The notes: generated by a model from the letters alone, not told the origin. Counted from the stretch's first letter, positions 7,416 to 17,113 are shown. The stretch: 64,000 bases of DNA from Micromonospora profundi (GCF_011927785.1 NZ_JAATJK010000001.1:5303001-5367000), one strand, 5' to 3'. A program made the numbers and translations.

Positions 7416-8660
7416 GTGCGAACAGACATCGTCGTCCAGGACGTGGCGTCCTTCCGCATCGATCCGGCGTTGCTGGCCCGCCCGCACCGGCGTCTCGCGC
7501 TGATCACCAGCCCGGTCAACCTCGACCGGCTGCGCCGCCGCAACCGATCGGACGTCTTCGCCCACATCGTCGTACCCGAACGGTTCGACACCGACGGTCT
7601 GACCGAGGCCGTCACCACTATCCGCGACGCGCTGGCACCCTCCGAACGGGACGACATTCGCCTGCTCTGCCATGACGAGTACTCACTTGGCACCGTCGCG
7701 CAGGTCCGGGCCCGGCTCGGCATCCCCGGCGATCTCCCGCACAACGTCCAGCCCTTCGTCGACAAGCTCGCCATGAAGGCCGCGCTCCGCGACGCCGGCG
7801 TACGCCTGCCCCGGCATGTGGCCTGGGACGCCGAGGCACACCGGGCTGACCCGCAGGCCCACCTCGACCACATCGTCAACCAGGTGGGTCTGCCCGCCTT
7901 CGTCAAGCCCACGAACGAGTCCGGCAGCGTCGGCACCCGCCGGATCGACACCCGCGCCGACCTCGCCCAGTGGGCCACCGAACGGCTCGGCGACGACGCC
8001 CCCGGCGGGTGGGAAATCGACGAGTTCGTCACCGGGACCCTCTACCACCTGGACAGCCTGGTCCAGGACGGCCGCATCCTGCACGTCGGGGTCAACGAGA
8101 ACCTCTACCCCTGCTACGACTACATCGCCGGCAAACTGAGCTGCAGCTTCACCCTGCCCGAGGACGACCCGGCGTACGAGCCGCTGCTGGCATTCAACCG
8201 CCGGGTCCTCGACGCGCTGCCCGACAAGCCCGCCCGGGGCGTGTTCCACCACGAGGTGTTCCGGCAGCCCGACGGCGAGCTGGTCTTCCTCGAGATCGCA
8301 GCCCGGGCCCCCGCGGCCCTCATCCCCTTCACCAGTGAGATCCGCTACGGCGTCAACGTCGAGGAGGCGCTGTTCCGCCTGCAACGCGGCGAGCAGCTCA
8401 ATGTGCCGACGCGCCGCGGCCCGTACGCCGCCTACGTGTACTTCCCGAAGCCCGGTGGGCGGGTGGTCGACAGGACTGCCGTCGACCTGGGCTCCGATCA
8501 CCGCTGGACGTGGAATGTCGAGGTGGGCGAGCTCACCACGGCCGCCAGCGACATCCGTGACTTCGCCGCCTCCGTCCTGCTCTGGAACGACGACATCGAG
8601 GAACTGCGGAAGGACTTGTATCGCCTGGACAAACACCAGCCTCTCACCACTGCGGCTTGA
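7416..8660 (+). CDS. ATP-grasp carboxylate-amine ligase
   Basis: 414 residues. An N-terminal pre-ATP-grasp region is followed by the ATP-grasp fold (about 110-320): LPAFVKPTNESGSVGT holds the ATP-binding Lys and flexible loop, and GELVFLEIAARAP the Mg-binding Glu/Ala segment, corresponding to the usual E-x-N-x-R/A. Such enzymes activate a carboxylate as acyl phosphate and join it to an amine, as in L-amino-acid ligases of dipeptide antibiotics (BacD, for example). It is the first gene of the operon and, with no NRPS nearby, the likely amide-forming step. Start: the open frame begins with a GTG-type start after a gaggag box. Substrates are unknown. Confidence 0.8.
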   Translation: MRTDIVVQDVASFRIDPALLARPHRRLALITSPVNLDRLRRRNRSDVFAHIVVPERFDTDGLTEAVTTIRDALAPSERDDIRLLCHDEYSLGTVAQVRARLGIPGDLPHNVQPFVDKLAMKAALRDAGVRLPRHVAWDAEAHRADPQAHLDHIVNQVGLPAFVKPTNESGSVGTRRIDTRADLAQWATERLGDDAPGGWEIDEFVTGTLYHLDSLVQDGRILHVGVNENLYPCYDYIAGKLSCSFTLPEDDPAYEPLLAFNRRVLDALPDKPARGVFHHEVFRQPDGELVFLEIAARAPAALIPFTSEIRYGVNVEEALFRLQRGEQLNVPTRRGPYAAYVYFPKPGGRVVDRTAVDLGSDHRWTWNVEVGELTTAASDIRDFAASVLLWNDDIEELRKDLYRLDKHQPLTTAA

Positions 8661-8724
8661 CCGCCCGAAGAGCCGACCCCACCCGACCCGGCCGCCGAGG
8701 CCGACACCTGACTGGGAGAACACC

Positions 8725-9729
8725 ATGGCCGAGCCCGAATTCATCGACTACGACTTCGTCTTCACCCCGGCCGAGTCGGCCGGCCTGCACGACGCCCTGC
8801 GCGACGTGACGGCCAGCCCGTACGGCGACATCACCACCTACCTCGACGAGCTTGCCCGGCTCAAGGACGACACCCGGCTGCCCGCCCGATTCGTCGAATT
8901 CTGTGAAATGTCCATGCTGCGCGACTTCTCCCGCGAGCCGTTCGTCGTGCTCGGGAACGCGCCGATCGACAGGGACCTGCCGGTCTTCACCTCCGACGAC
9001 CCGGTGTCCGAGAAGCGCAGCCGCAAGAAGACATTTGTCGCGGAGGGCTTCCTGGGCCTGTACGCCGTGCTCACCCGCACCGAGATCATCGGTCACCTCA
9101 GCGTCAACGACGGCGACCTGTTCCACGACATCTACCCCAAGCAGTCCATGTACGACACCCAGTCGCAGAAGACGCTGGGCACCCTGCGATTCCACCGCGA
9201 CTTCACCAACCACTTCGTCTGCCCCGACTTCGTCAACACGTTGACCCTGCGGGACACCCCGGAGAACGAGGTCTACTCCACCTTCACCGTCACCCGACAC
9301 GCTGTCGAGGAGCTGACCGACAGGCAGGTCGAGATCCTTTCCTCGCCGCGCTTCTACACCCCCTTCGACGACGTCTCCAAGCACAGCGCGAACGTCCGGC
9401 TCGGCCGAGCCAAGGACCACCCGGTGCTGATCGAGGGACAGGGCGCCAAGGTCTTCGAAGGGCGTACCGAGGGCCTGGACGAGGAGGCGCAGGCAGCGCT
9501 TGACGCATTCGTCGCCGCGCTGCACCGGCGCAAGAAGCTGCGGGTGTCCCGGCCCGGCGACTCGGTCACCTTCTCCAACCACCACGTCATCCACGGCCGC
9601 GAGGTACGCGAGATCCGCGACGTCGAGTCGCTGCGGCACCGGTGGCTGCTCAAGACCCACAACGTCTACAGCCTGCAGGCCTTCGAGGAGTTCTTCCTGG
9701 AGGACCGGTACGGCGTCGTGAACGGGTGA
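8725..9729 (+). CDS. Fe(II)/2-oxoglutarate-dependent oxygenase (TauD/VioC-like)
   Basis: 334 residues. The iron triad is visible as His157-x-Asp159 (RFHRDF) and His290 (HHVIHGRE), with a 2OG-anchoring Arg near 304-306 (LRHRW). The size and 'S-N-H-x-x-x-HGR' region fit the clavaminate synthase-like group that hydroxylates or desaturates amino acids and peptides (VioC, AsnO). The ATG at 8725 has a ggga box and lies 64 nt after the ligase. Likely role: hydroxylation or desaturation of an amino-acid building block before or after ligation. The exact substrate cannot be inferred. Confidence 0.8.
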   Translation: MAEPEFIDYDFVFTPAESAGLHDALRDVTASPYGDITTYLDELARLKDDTRLPARFVEFCEMSMLRDFSREPFVVLGNAPIDRDLPVFTSDDPVSEKRSRKKTFVAEGFLGLYAVLTRTEIIGHLSVNDGDLFHDIYPKQSMYDTQSQKTLGTLRFHRDFTNHFVCPDFVNTLTLRDTPENEVYSTFTVTRHAVEELTDRQVEILSSPRFYTPFDDVSKHSANVRLGRAKDHPVLIEGQGAKVFEGRTEGLDEEAQAALDAFVAALHRRKKLRVSRPGDSVTFSNHHVIHGREVREIRDVESLRHRWLLKTHNVYSLQAFEEFFLEDRYGVVNG

Positions 9730-9741
9730 GTGAGGCCAACC

Positions 9742-10479
9742 ATGCTCATCGTCACCGGTGCTGGGCGCGGGATCGGCGCAGCCGTGGCCCGGCGGGCCGC
9801 GAGCGCGGGAATGCCCGTCTGCATCAACTACCTGCGTAGTAGTGGGGCCGCCGAGGCGCTGGCCGCCGAGATCCGGGACAAGGGTGGCGACGCCGTCGCG
9901 GTCCGCGGCGACGTCTCCGTCGAAGAGGACGTACGCCGGCTCTTCGACACCGCCGTCGACCGGCTCGGGCCGCTGACTGCGCTCGTCAACAACGCTTCCA
10001 GCACCGGTGGCCTGGCCACCGTGATGGACCTGACGATGGACCAGGCCGACCTGGCGTACCGCACCGTGCTGCGCAGCGTGCTGCTGTGCACCCGTGAGGC
10101 GGCCCGCCGGATGGCCGTCAGCCGAGGTGGTGTCGGCGGCCGCATCGTCAACGTCTCCTCCACCGGCGCCCGTACCGGTGGAACGGGGGAATGGGTCCAC
10201 TACGCCGCACTCAAGGCGGCCGTCAACGCACACACCTGGGGTGCGGCGCGGGAACTCGCCGAGGAACGGATCCGGATCAACGCGGTCGCCCCCGGCCTGA
10301 TCGACACCGACCTGCACCGGGACAACGGTGTGCCGCAGCGGCCGGAACTGCTGCGCCCGACCGTGCCCCTGGGCCGCATCGGCACACCGGACGAGGTAGC
10401 CGAGGCGGTCTGGTTCCTCCTCTCCGACGCCTCTTCGTACATCACCGGTTCCGTGCTGGAGGTCGGCGGAGGTCGCTGA
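9742..10479 (+). CDS. Short-chain dehydrogenase/reductase
   Basis: About 245 residues. The Rossmann motif TGAGRGIG sits at the N-terminus, followed by NNAS, the catalytic Ser in VSSTG and YAALK. This is a classical SDR of the FabG/3-ketoacyl reductase type, probably NADP(H)-dependent. Start: the ATG at 9742 gives the usual N-terminus one strand before the glycine motif and has gtgagg about 8 nt upstream; a GTG at 9730 directly after the previous stop is possible. Together with KAS III and acyl-CoA dehydrogenase downstream it could reduce a beta-keto acyl or keto acid intermediate. Confidence 0.82.
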   Translation: MLIVTGAGRGIGAAVARRAASAGMPVCINYLRSSGAAEALAAEIRDKGGDAVAVRGDVSVEEDVRRLFDTAVDRLGPLTALVNNASSTGGLATVMDLTMDQADLAYRTVLRSVLLCTREAARRMAVSRGGVGGRIVNVSSTGARTGGTGEWVHYAALKAAVNAHTWGAARELAEERIRINAVAPGLIDTDLHRDNGVPQRPELLRPTVPLGRIGTPDEVAEAVWFLLSDASSYITGSVLEVGGGR

Positions 10480-10514
10480 CCGCCCGCCGACTCCCGCCTC
10501 CCGACAGGAGTGTC

Positions 10515-11867
10515 ATGAGCGAATCCTTCGGTGCCACCATGCTGGAACCGCACACCCCCGTGCACCTGCCCTCCGCACCCCACGTCATCACCCGCGGCGA
10601 GGGCGTCACCGTCTGGGACACCGACGGCCGCGCATACCTCGACGGCGTCGCCGGCCTGTGGTGCGTGACGCTGGGCTACAGCGAGCCGCGGCTCGTGGAG
10701 GCCGCCACCCGGCAGTTGTCCCGACTCCCCTTCTACGGCTCGTTCAACCACCGCACCAACGACGTCGCGCTCGCCCTCGCCGAGGACATCGCCGACATCG
10801 CCCCGATCCCGATGGGACGCACCTTCTTCGCCAACTCCGGATCCGAGGCCAACGACAGCGCCATCAAGTTCGCCTGGTACTACCACCAGGCGTTGGGACG
10901 GCGGCAACGCCGCAAGATCCTGTCGCACCGGTGCGGCTACCACGGCACCACCACGGCCGCCGCCTCCGCCACCGGGCTCAGCCACATCCACGCCGGATTC
11001 GGCACCCCGATTCCCGGCTTCCTCCGGGTGCACTGCCCGGACCCGCTCTCGCCGGTCGCCCGGGACCTCGGCCCGGAACGCCACGTCGACTGGCTGGTCC
11101 AGGAGCTCGAGGAGCTGATCGCCGAGGAGGGACCGGAGACCATCGCCGCGTTCATCGGCGAGCCCATCCTCGGCGCGGGCGGCCTGATCATCCCCCCGGC
11201 CGGCTACTACCAGCGGGTACAGGAGGTCCTCGCCCGCCACGACATCCTGTTCATCGCCGACGAGGTGATCACCGGCTTCGGCCGTACCGGCTCGATGTTC
11301 GCCACCACCGAGTTCGACCTGCGCCCGGACCTGATCACCGTAGCCAAAGGGCTCTCCTCGGCGTACCTGCCGATCTCGGCGGTGCTGGTCGGCGAGCGGG
11401 TCTGCGCCGCGCTCGCCGAAGGCTCGCAGGAGTTCCAATCCTTCGGGCATGGCTTCACCTACTCCGGCCACCCGGTCGCCGCGGCCGTCGCCCGGGAGAC
11501 GATCGCCATCCTCCGCGAGCGGGACATCCCCGGCCGGGTCCGGGCCGCCGGCACGGTCCTGGCCAACGCGCTGGACAAGTTCCGGGGCGCCGACGGCATC
11601 CGCGACGTCCGTGCGTACGGGCTGCTCGGCGCCGTCGAGGTCGATCCGGCGTTCTTCGGCCTCGGCACCGGGCAGGTCGGGCCGGCGCTGTTGGAGGCCG
11701 CCGCCGCCGAAGGGGTGCTGCTGCGGGCCATGGGCGACACCATGGTCTTCGCCCCGCCGCTGATCAGCTCCGACGACGAACTGGAACGCATGGTCGACCG
11801 GCTGGCCACCGCGTACGAGCGGTTCCGCCGGGCCCGCCACGTCGAGCCCGCGGGTGCGGCGGAGTAG
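10515..11867 (+). CDS. Class III PLP aminotransferase
   Basis: 450 residues, the normal length for omega-transaminases. The PLP-binding Lys278 is in [10 protein letters not shown], Asp249 in [11 protein letters not shown] contacts the pyridine nitrogen, and NSGSEAND (107-114) binds the phosphate. These enzymes move amino groups to ketones or aldehydes on side chains, often from a beta- or omega-amino acid. Start: ATG 10515 with an acaggag box. It follows the SDR by 35 nt. In this operon it could install a non-alpha amine for the ATP-grasp ligase; that step is inference. Confidence 0.85.
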   Translation: MSESFGATMLEPHTPVHLPSAPHVITRGEGVTVWDTDGRAYLDGVAGLWCVTLGYSEPRLVEAATRQLSRLPFYGSFNHRTNDVALALAEDIADIAPIPMGRTFFANSGSEANDSAIKFAWYYHQALGRRQRRKILSHRCGYHGTTTAAASATGLSHIHAGFGTPIPGFLRVHCPDPLSPVARDLGPERHVDWLVQELEELIAEEGPETIAAFIGEPILGAGGLIIPPAGYYQRVQEVLARHDILFIADEVITGFGRTGSMFATTEFDLRPDLITVAKGLSSAYLPISAVLVGERVCAALAEGSQEFQSFGHGFTYSGHPVAAAVARETIAILRERDIPGRVRAAGTVLANALDKFRGADGIRDVRAYGLLGAVEVDPAFFGLGTGQVGPALLEAAAAEGVLLRAMGDTMVFAPPLISSDDELERMVDRLATAYERFRRARHVEPAGAAE

Positions 11868-11875
11868 GGGCGGGC

Positions 11876-12859
11876 ATGGGCATCGGCATCCTGGGCACGG
11901 GCGCGTACCTGCCCGAGCAGGTCGTCACCAACGACGACCTGGCGCGAATCGTCGACACCAGCGACGAATGGATCGTCTCGCACACCGGCATCCGGCAACG
12001 CCGCCGCGCCACGACCGACACCAGCAGTTCCGACCTGGGCATCCTGGCCGCCCGGCGTGCCGTGTCGGCGGCTGGTCTGAGCACCGAACAGATCGACGGC
12101 CTCGTCGTCGCCACCTCCTCGCCCGACCAGGTTCAGCCGGCCACCGCGTGCCGGGTGCAGGCGGAACTGGGTCTGATGACCGGGCCGGCGTTCGACGTCT
12201 CGGCGGTCTGCGCCGGGTTCGTCTACGGGGTGGCCGTCGCCCATGGCCTGATGTGCGCCTCCGCCCAGTACCGGCGGATGCTCGTCACCGGCTGCGAGGT
12301 CTACAGCAAGATCCTGGACTACCAGGACCGCACCTCGTGCGTGTTCTTCGGCGACGGTGCCGGCGCCGTCGTCCTCGGCCAGGTGCCGGACAGGTACGGC
12401 ATCCTCGGCTCGCACCTGACCACCGACGGGACCCAACGGGACGTCGTGGGCATCCCCGCCGGAGGTACGACCGAACCGGCCAGCGCCGAGACGGTCGCCG
12501 CCCGCCGGCACTACTTCCGGATGGACGGGCCACGGGTCTGGGACTTCGCCACCACCGCGTTGCCGGTCTCCATCAAGCAGGCGCTGGCGGTGGCCGGACT
12601 CGGTGTGGCCGACGTCGACCTGCTCATCACCCACCAGGCGAACGCCCGGCTCATCGACGCGGTCGCCCACAGCCTCGGCATGCCCCGCGAGAAGGTGCCG
12701 ACGACCGTCGAACGGTACGGCAACACCGCCGCCGCCTCCGTACCGATCACCCTCGACGAGGCGGTGGCAGCGGGCCGGCTGCGCCGTGGCGACATCGTCG
12801 TCCTCGCCTCCGTCGGCGGCGGCATGACCGCGGGAACCGTCGTCCTGCGCTGGTACTGA
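11876..12859 (+). CDS. Beta-ketoacyl-ACP synthase III (FabH-like)
   Basis: 327 residues with a complete KAS III triad: Cys112 (DVSAVCAGF), His253 (THQANARLI) and Asn283 (YGNTAAAS). KAS III condenses an acyl-CoA with malonyl-ACP/CoA; family members also acyl-transfer to other nucleophiles (CerJ-like). No acyl carrier protein gene is in this operon, so it may use the host ACP or CoA substrates. Start: ATG 11876 with a gggg box, 8 nt after the aminotransferase stop. A stand-alone KAS III in a secondary-metabolite operon without PKS genes suggests a short acyl chain is built or transferred here. Confidence 0.88.
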   Translation: MGIGILGTGAYLPEQVVTNDDLARIVDTSDEWIVSHTGIRQRRRATTDTSSSDLGILAARRAVSAAGLSTEQIDGLVVATSSPDQVQPATACRVQAELGLMTGPAFDVSAVCAGFVYGVAVAHGLMCASAQYRRMLVTGCEVYSKILDYQDRTSCVFFGDGAGAVVLGQVPDRYGILGSHLTTDGTQRDVVGIPAGGTTEPASAETVAARRHYFRMDGPRVWDFATTALPVSIKQALAVAGLGVADVDLLITHQANARLIDAVAHSLGMPREKVPTTVERYGNTAAASVPITLDEAVAAGRLRRGDIVVLASVGGGMTAGTVVLRWY

Positions 12860-12884
12860 CCATCCACAACCGACCGGAGTCCCG

Positions 12885-14063
12885 ATGACCATCACCCTCA
12901 TGCCCGAGGCCACCCCCGGCGTACGCCAGGAGCCGGCAACCCCACGCCCAGCCGTCGACTTCAACCGGATCGCCGCCCGATGCGTGTCACCGCGCGCCGC
13001 CTACGCGTACGACGCCGAGATCCTCGACCGCGTCTCCTGGCGGGACATGGCCGACCACGGGCTGTGGCGGATCGGCGTACCGCCCTCGCTCGGCGGCGAC
13101 GGCGGTAGCTGGCTCGACCTCGCCGAGGCCCTGGCCGACATCGCCCGGGGCGGCCGCGACCTGGGCTTCACCCTCTCGCTGATCGCCCACGCCGGCTTCG
13201 TCCGCGCCCTGGTGGAGCACGGCACCGCCTGGCACCACCGCACCGTGTTGCCGTCGCTGCTCAACGGCGCGGTCGGCGCGACAGCGCTCACCGAGACCCA
13301 GGGCGGCTCGGACGTCGCCCGGATCCGAACCCAGGCCCAAGCCGACGGCGACGGCTGGGTGCTGTCCGGTTCGAAGGACCACATCACCAACGCCCCCGTC
13401 GCCGACCGGGCCCTCATCCTGGCCCGGGTACCGGAACTGGGTCGCCGGGACATCACCCTGTTCGTGCTGAACCTGCACAGCCCCGGTGTACGCCGGGGTG
13501 ACCCGGAGCGGCTGCTGGGGCTGCGGACCAGCCCCACCGGGGCGCTGCACCTCGACGACGTGCGCCTGCCGGCGGAAGCGGTGCTCGGCCGGCCCGGCGA
13601 CGGACTGTCCACCCTGTACGACATCATCAGCTTCGACCGCGCGCTGTACGGCCTGGTCGCCGCCGCGTACCTGGAGCCCCGCCTGGACGAGGTGGTGCGC
13701 TACACCCGGGAGCGGCAGGCATTCGGCAGTCCGATCATCGACCACCAGTACGTGCAAGGCCGGCTCACCGACATCCGCATCGCGATCGAGGTGTCCCGGG
13801 CCCTCGCCCTCGCCGGCATCGAGGCTCTGGTGCGCCGCGACCCGCAGGCCTCGCTGCGCTGCTCGGTGGCGAAGCTGCTCGGCTCCGAAGGGCTCGTCGA
13901 GTCCGCGCAGAACCTGATGCGGCTGCGGGGGCACCTCGGCTACATGCGGGGCGACACCACCCGCGACCTCCAGGACGCCCTGGGCACCCTGATCGCGGGC
14001 GGGACGTCCGAGATGCAGCGCAAGAACATCCTGAACCAGATGCTGAGCAACCGGGGGCGGTGA
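12885..14063 (+). CDS. Acyl-CoA dehydrogenase family protein
   Basis: 392 residues with the ACAD fold: LTETQGGSDV (flavin/substrate loop, about 139-148) and the C-terminal GGTSEMQRKN. Canonical family members remove alpha/beta hydrogens from acyl-CoA with FAD. The catalytic Glu is not in either usual place: the C-terminal position reads AGGTSE rather than YEGT, and the alternative helix position reads SFDRALYG, with Asp where Glu-Arg is expected. The protein may use Asp, act on an atypical acyl chain, or have another flavin chemistry. It lies 25 nt after KAS III and 3 nt before the thioesterase. Confidence 0.82.
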   Translation: MTITLMPEATPGVRQEPATPRPAVDFNRIAARCVSPRAAYAYDAEILDRVSWRDMADHGLWRIGVPPSLGGDGGSWLDLAEALADIARGGRDLGFTLSLIAHAGFVRALVEHGTAWHHRTVLPSLLNGAVGATALTETQGGSDVARIRTQAQADGDGWVLSGSKDHITNAPVADRALILARVPELGRRDITLFVLNLHSPGVRRGDPERLLGLRTSPTGALHLDDVRLPAEAVLGRPGDGLSTLYDIISFDRALYGLVAAAYLEPRLDEVVRYTRERQAFGSPIIDHQYVQGRLTDIRIAIEVSRALALAGIEALVRRDPQASLRCSVAKLLGSEGLVESAQNLMRLRGHLGYMRGDTTRDLQDALGTLIAGGTSEMQRKNILNQMLSNRGR

Positions 14064-14066
14064 ACG

Positions 14067-14474
14067 ATGCGACCGATCGACGTCGGGACGAGCGCCACCC
14101 ACACCCACGTGGTGCAGGCCGCCGACTGCGCGACGAACTGGGGTAACGACCTGCCGGTACTGGCCACGCCGGTGCTGCTCTGGCTGGCCGAGATCACCGC
14201 CATGCGGGTGGTCGAGGACCACCTGGCCGAGGGCGAGATGACCGTCGGGTACGGCCACACCGCCACCCACCTGGCCGCCACCCCACAGGGCTGGACGGTA
14301 CGCCTGCACGCCCGCCTCACCCGGGTCGACAAAAAGCTGCTGCACTTCGAGGTGACCGCCGAGGACGACCGGGACGTCGTCTTCACCGGCGAGCACATCC
14401 GCGCGGTGGTGGACCGTGCCCGCTTCGTCGAGCGGCTGGACAGCAAGGCACTCGCCGGGCCGGTGGCGCGATGA
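14067..14474 (+). CDS. FlK-like hotdog-fold thioesterase
   Basis: 135 residues. Thr34 (LATP), Glu42 (LAEI) and His68 (TATHLAA) reproduce the Thr-Glu-His triad of fluoroacetyl-CoA thioesterase FlK (Thr42, Glu50, His76) with identical 8- and 26-residue spacings. FlK protects its host by hydrolysing a toxic acyl-CoA. Here the enzyme could release the acyl intermediate or give self-resistance. Start: ATG 14067, 3 nt after the dehydrogenase stop. Its stop overlaps the MFS start by 4 nt (ATGA), so it is translated in the operon. Confidence 0.75.
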   Translation: MRPIDVGTSATHTHVVQAADCATNWGNDLPVLATPVLLWLAEITAMRVVEDHLAEGEMTVGYGHTATHLAATPQGWTVRLHARLTRVDKKLLHFEVTAEDDRDVVFTGEHIRAVVDRARFVERLDSKALAGPVAR

Positions 14475-15706
14475 GCAGCACCGCGGTGGCGTCCCTGCCC
14501 CCCTCGACGGCGACGGGGAACCGGCCGTTCACCAGGCTGTGGGGCGCGTTCGGCGCCGGCACCCTCGCCGACGGGATCTACCAGGTCGCCCTGCCCGTCG
14601 CCGCCCTGCACCTGGGCGGCGGCGCGGGCAGCGTCGCCCTGGTGCTGATGGCCGCCCGCGCGCCATGGCTGGTCGCCTCCCTGCATGTCGGCGTGCTCGT
14701 CGACCGGGTCGACCGACGTCGCCTGCTGCTGCTGGTCAGCGGCGTACGCTTCGCCGTCCTCGCGTTGCTCGCCGTGCTGCTCACCGCGGGCTGGGGCAGC
14801 ATCGCGGCGCTCGCCGCGGTGGCACTGACCCTGGGCGTCTGCGAGACGATCTTCGATACGGCGTTGCACAGCAGCACCCCCCGGGTGGTGCCCGGTGAAC
14901 GGCTGGAGGCGGCGAACAGCCGGTTGCAGGCGACCGAGACGGTCGCCAACCGGTTCCTCGGCCCAGCCCTGGGCGGCGTGCTCGCCGGCGCGGCCACGGC
15001 CGCCGCCTTCGGCGCCGTCGGCGCGCTGTACCTCGCCGCGTTCACCGCCCTGCTCGGCCTGCGGATCCCGCACGTGCCGCCGCCGGCGGCCCGGGAGAGC
15101 GTCGGCCGGGCATTGCGCACCGGACTGACAGTGTTGTGGCGGGACCGGCCCCTGCTGTCGTACGCCCTCGGTGGCTGCGCCGTGAACTGCGGCTTCGCCG
15201 CCTACTACGTGGCCCTGCCGATCCTGGCGCTGGAACCGGGCGGGCTGGGCCTGACCGCCGGCGGGTACGGCCTGCTGCTGGCCGTCGGCGGCATCGGCGG
15301 CCTGCTCACAAGCATGGCTTCGCCGGCTCTGGCCCGTCGGTATCCCGTACGCCGCTGCATCGCCGCCTCGGCAGTGCTGCTGGCGGCCGGGCTCGCCGTG
15401 CCCGCCGTGACCGATCAGGTCCCGCTGGTCGCCCTCGGTGTCGTCGCCACCGGCGCCGTGGTGCTGATCAGCGTCGTCACCGTTTCGTACCGGCAGCGCG
15501 CCGTGCCCGACGAGATGCTCGGCCGGGTGACGGCCGCCTACCGGATGTTCGCGTTCGGCGGCCTGCCGCTGGGGTCGGGGCTCGCCGGCCTCATCGGCGG
15601 GTTCGGCTCGTCCCGCCTCGTCTTCCCGGTCGCCGGCGCCCTCGTCGTGGTCGCCGGGGCCGCCATGACCCTGGCCACCCCACGAGAGAAGGTGCCCGCG
15701 ACATGA
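14471..15706 (+). CDS. MFS transporter (exporter)
   Basis: 411 residues, about 12 hydrophobic helices, typical MFS length. The motif DRVDRRRLLLLV between helices 2 and 3 corresponds to the MFS signature. The closest type is the drug-efflux/MFS_3 group. The ATG at 14471 overlaps the thioesterase by 4 nt, and the gene overlaps the next by 4 nt. It is the only transporter of the operon and likely exports the product. Confidence 0.85.
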   Translation: MSSTAVASLPPSTATGNRPFTRLWGAFGAGTLADGIYQVALPVAALHLGGGAGSVALVLMAARAPWLVASLHVGVLVDRVDRRRLLLLVSGVRFAVLALLAVLLTAGWGSIAALAAVALTLGVCETIFDTALHSSTPRVVPGERLEAANSRLQATETVANRFLGPALGGVLAGAATAAAFGAVGALYLAAFTALLGLRIPHVPPPAARESVGRALRTGLTVLWRDRPLLSYALGGCAVNCGFAAYYVALPILALEPGGLGLTAGGYGLLLAVGGIGGLLTSMASPALARRYPVRRCIAASAVLLAAGLAVPAVTDQVPLVALGVVATGAVVLISVVTVSYRQRAVPDEMLGRVTAAYRMFAFGGLPLGSGLAGLIGGFGSSRLVFPVAGALVVVAGAAMTLATPREKVPAT

Positions 15707-16812
15707 CCACCGACCAGTTGGCTCCCCCCACCACGACCACTTCCCTTGCCGACCTGCCGCCCTCGGTGTGGGCGCTGATCCGCACCAGCCAGGATCTCTA
15801 CCTGCACGAACGGTGGCTGCGGGTGGAGCAGGACGCGCACCCGAACGCCTCCTTCCACGCCTGGACGCAGGACGAAGGCCACGCCGCGTACGCTCCCGCC
15901 TACCGTTTCGACGCCGACGACAACCCGTGGGCCGCCAGCCGGCTCGATTTGTTCCTCGCCGCCCACGCCGACCTGGAGACCGGTCCCGCCGTACTCCCCA
16001 ACTACCTGCTCGGCGGCCGGCGGCCCGGGCACAGCCAGATCCTCTGCGACGCCCCCGCGCCGCGTCGCCGGACACTGCTGACCCAGGTGGTGGGTGCCGC
16101 CGCGCAGGCCGCCGCCGCAGCCGGCGCGGCCACCCTCGCTGCCCTCTACTGCGATCGCGACGACGAGGACCTGGCCGCCGCGTTCCGCGCGCACGGCGCC
16201 GTCCGCCTCCCCTCCCCAGGCCTCAACGTGCTGCACCTACCGGGCACCAGCTTCGACGACTGGCTGGCGTCGATGCCCAACCGGCGGCGCACCAACGTCA
16301 ACGCCGAGCGACGCAAACTCGCCCACGCGGGCGTCACCATCGAACTGCGCCCCCTCACCTCCGACGATCTCGACGAGATCCTGCCGCTGGAACTCGACCA
16401 GTACGAGAAGTACGGGCACCACTACCGACACACCGAGGCGCGGGCGCTGCACGAGGCCTACCTGCGGCACCTCGGCGAGGACGCCCTACTGGTAAGGGCA
16501 CACCTCGACGGCCGCCTCGTCGCCTTCGCCTCCATCGTCCGGCACGGCCGGTCGGCGTACATCCGGCAGGGCGGCTTCGACGCGGTCGCCAGCGACGGCG
16601 CGCCCGTGTACTTCGGGACCGTCTTCCACCAGCCGATCGCGTGGGCGTACCGGATGGGAGTGGACAGCATCGACCTGTCCATCTCGGCGGACGCCACCAA
16701 GCAGCATCGGCGGGCGGTGACCCGGCCACGGGACGCTTGGGTGGTGCCGATGACCGACGAGGCCGAGCGGGCGCTGCGCCGGTGGCCGGGCATGGAGCAG
16801 GTTCAACGGTGA
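15703..16812 (+). CDS. GNAT-fold acyltransferase (BioF2/FemAB-like)
   Basis: 369 residues. Residues about 190-340 have the double-GNAT pattern of peptidogalycan/FemAB-like acyltransferases: RRRTNVNAERRKL, then VAFASIVRHGRSAYIRQGGFD, and 'SADATKQHRRAVTRP' near the end. FemAB-like proteins use aminoacyl-tRNA; BioF2-type relatives use acyl-CoA. Last gene of the operon, overlapping the MFS gene by 4 nt (ATGA). In the pathway it could add an acyl or aminoacyl group to the amine made upstream. The substrate class is inference; homology to known pathway enzymes was not tested. Confidence 0.6.
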   Translation: MTTDQLAPPTTTTSLADLPPSVWALIRTSQDLYLHERWLRVEQDAHPNASFHAWTQDEGHAAYAPAYRFDADDNPWAASRLDLFLAAHADLETGPAVLPNYLLGGRRPGHSQILCDAPAPRRRTLLTQVVGAAAQAAAAAGAATLAALYCDRDDEDLAAAFRAHGAVRLPSPGLNVLHLPGTSFDDWLASMPNRRRTNVNAERRKLAHAGVTIELRPLTSDDLDEILPLELDQYEKYGHHYRHTEARALHEAYLRHLGEDALLVRAHLDGRLVAFASIVRHGRSAYIRQGGFDAVASDGAPVYFGTVFHQPIAWAYRMGVDSIDLSISADATKQHRRAVTRPRDAWVVPMTDEAERALRRWPGMEQVQR

Positions 16813-17113
16813 GGTGACGACGTACGGGGCTGCTCCACGTTCATCGTTGTCCTGTTCCCGATGGAGGGCTGATGCTGGCTCCGCTGCGGCATGGCGCGTT
16901 CCGATGAGCTTCCGCCTGTTGGTCCACTCCGCAACCGGCTACGTCCCACGATGACGGTCGAGGCTGATAGCCGGAGGTCACCAGCAGGCCGGCGCCGGGC
17001 CGGGCCGGCGCGGCGGTTTGCGGGCCGCGTTGACGTGAGCAGGTCAGCGGCGGCGCGATCGGGCACGCAAGCCCCGGGAGGCGGGATAGTGATCGTTAGT
17101 CACGGCTCTGAAC
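16813..17113. other. Intergenic region between biosynthetic operon and tRNA
   Basis: About 300 nt without a credible gene on either strand. No strong terminator hairpin follows the operon. Confidence 0.5.

Noticed and set aside
8644..10317. 557-codon minus-strand frame opposite the oxygenase and SDR
   Set aside because: Low-complexity product with no motifs; antisense to two genes with clear catalytic residues. High GC makes such shadows common.
10200..11840. 546-codon minus-strand frame opposite the aminotransferase
   Set aside because: No family resemblance; the plus strand has a complete PLP enzyme.
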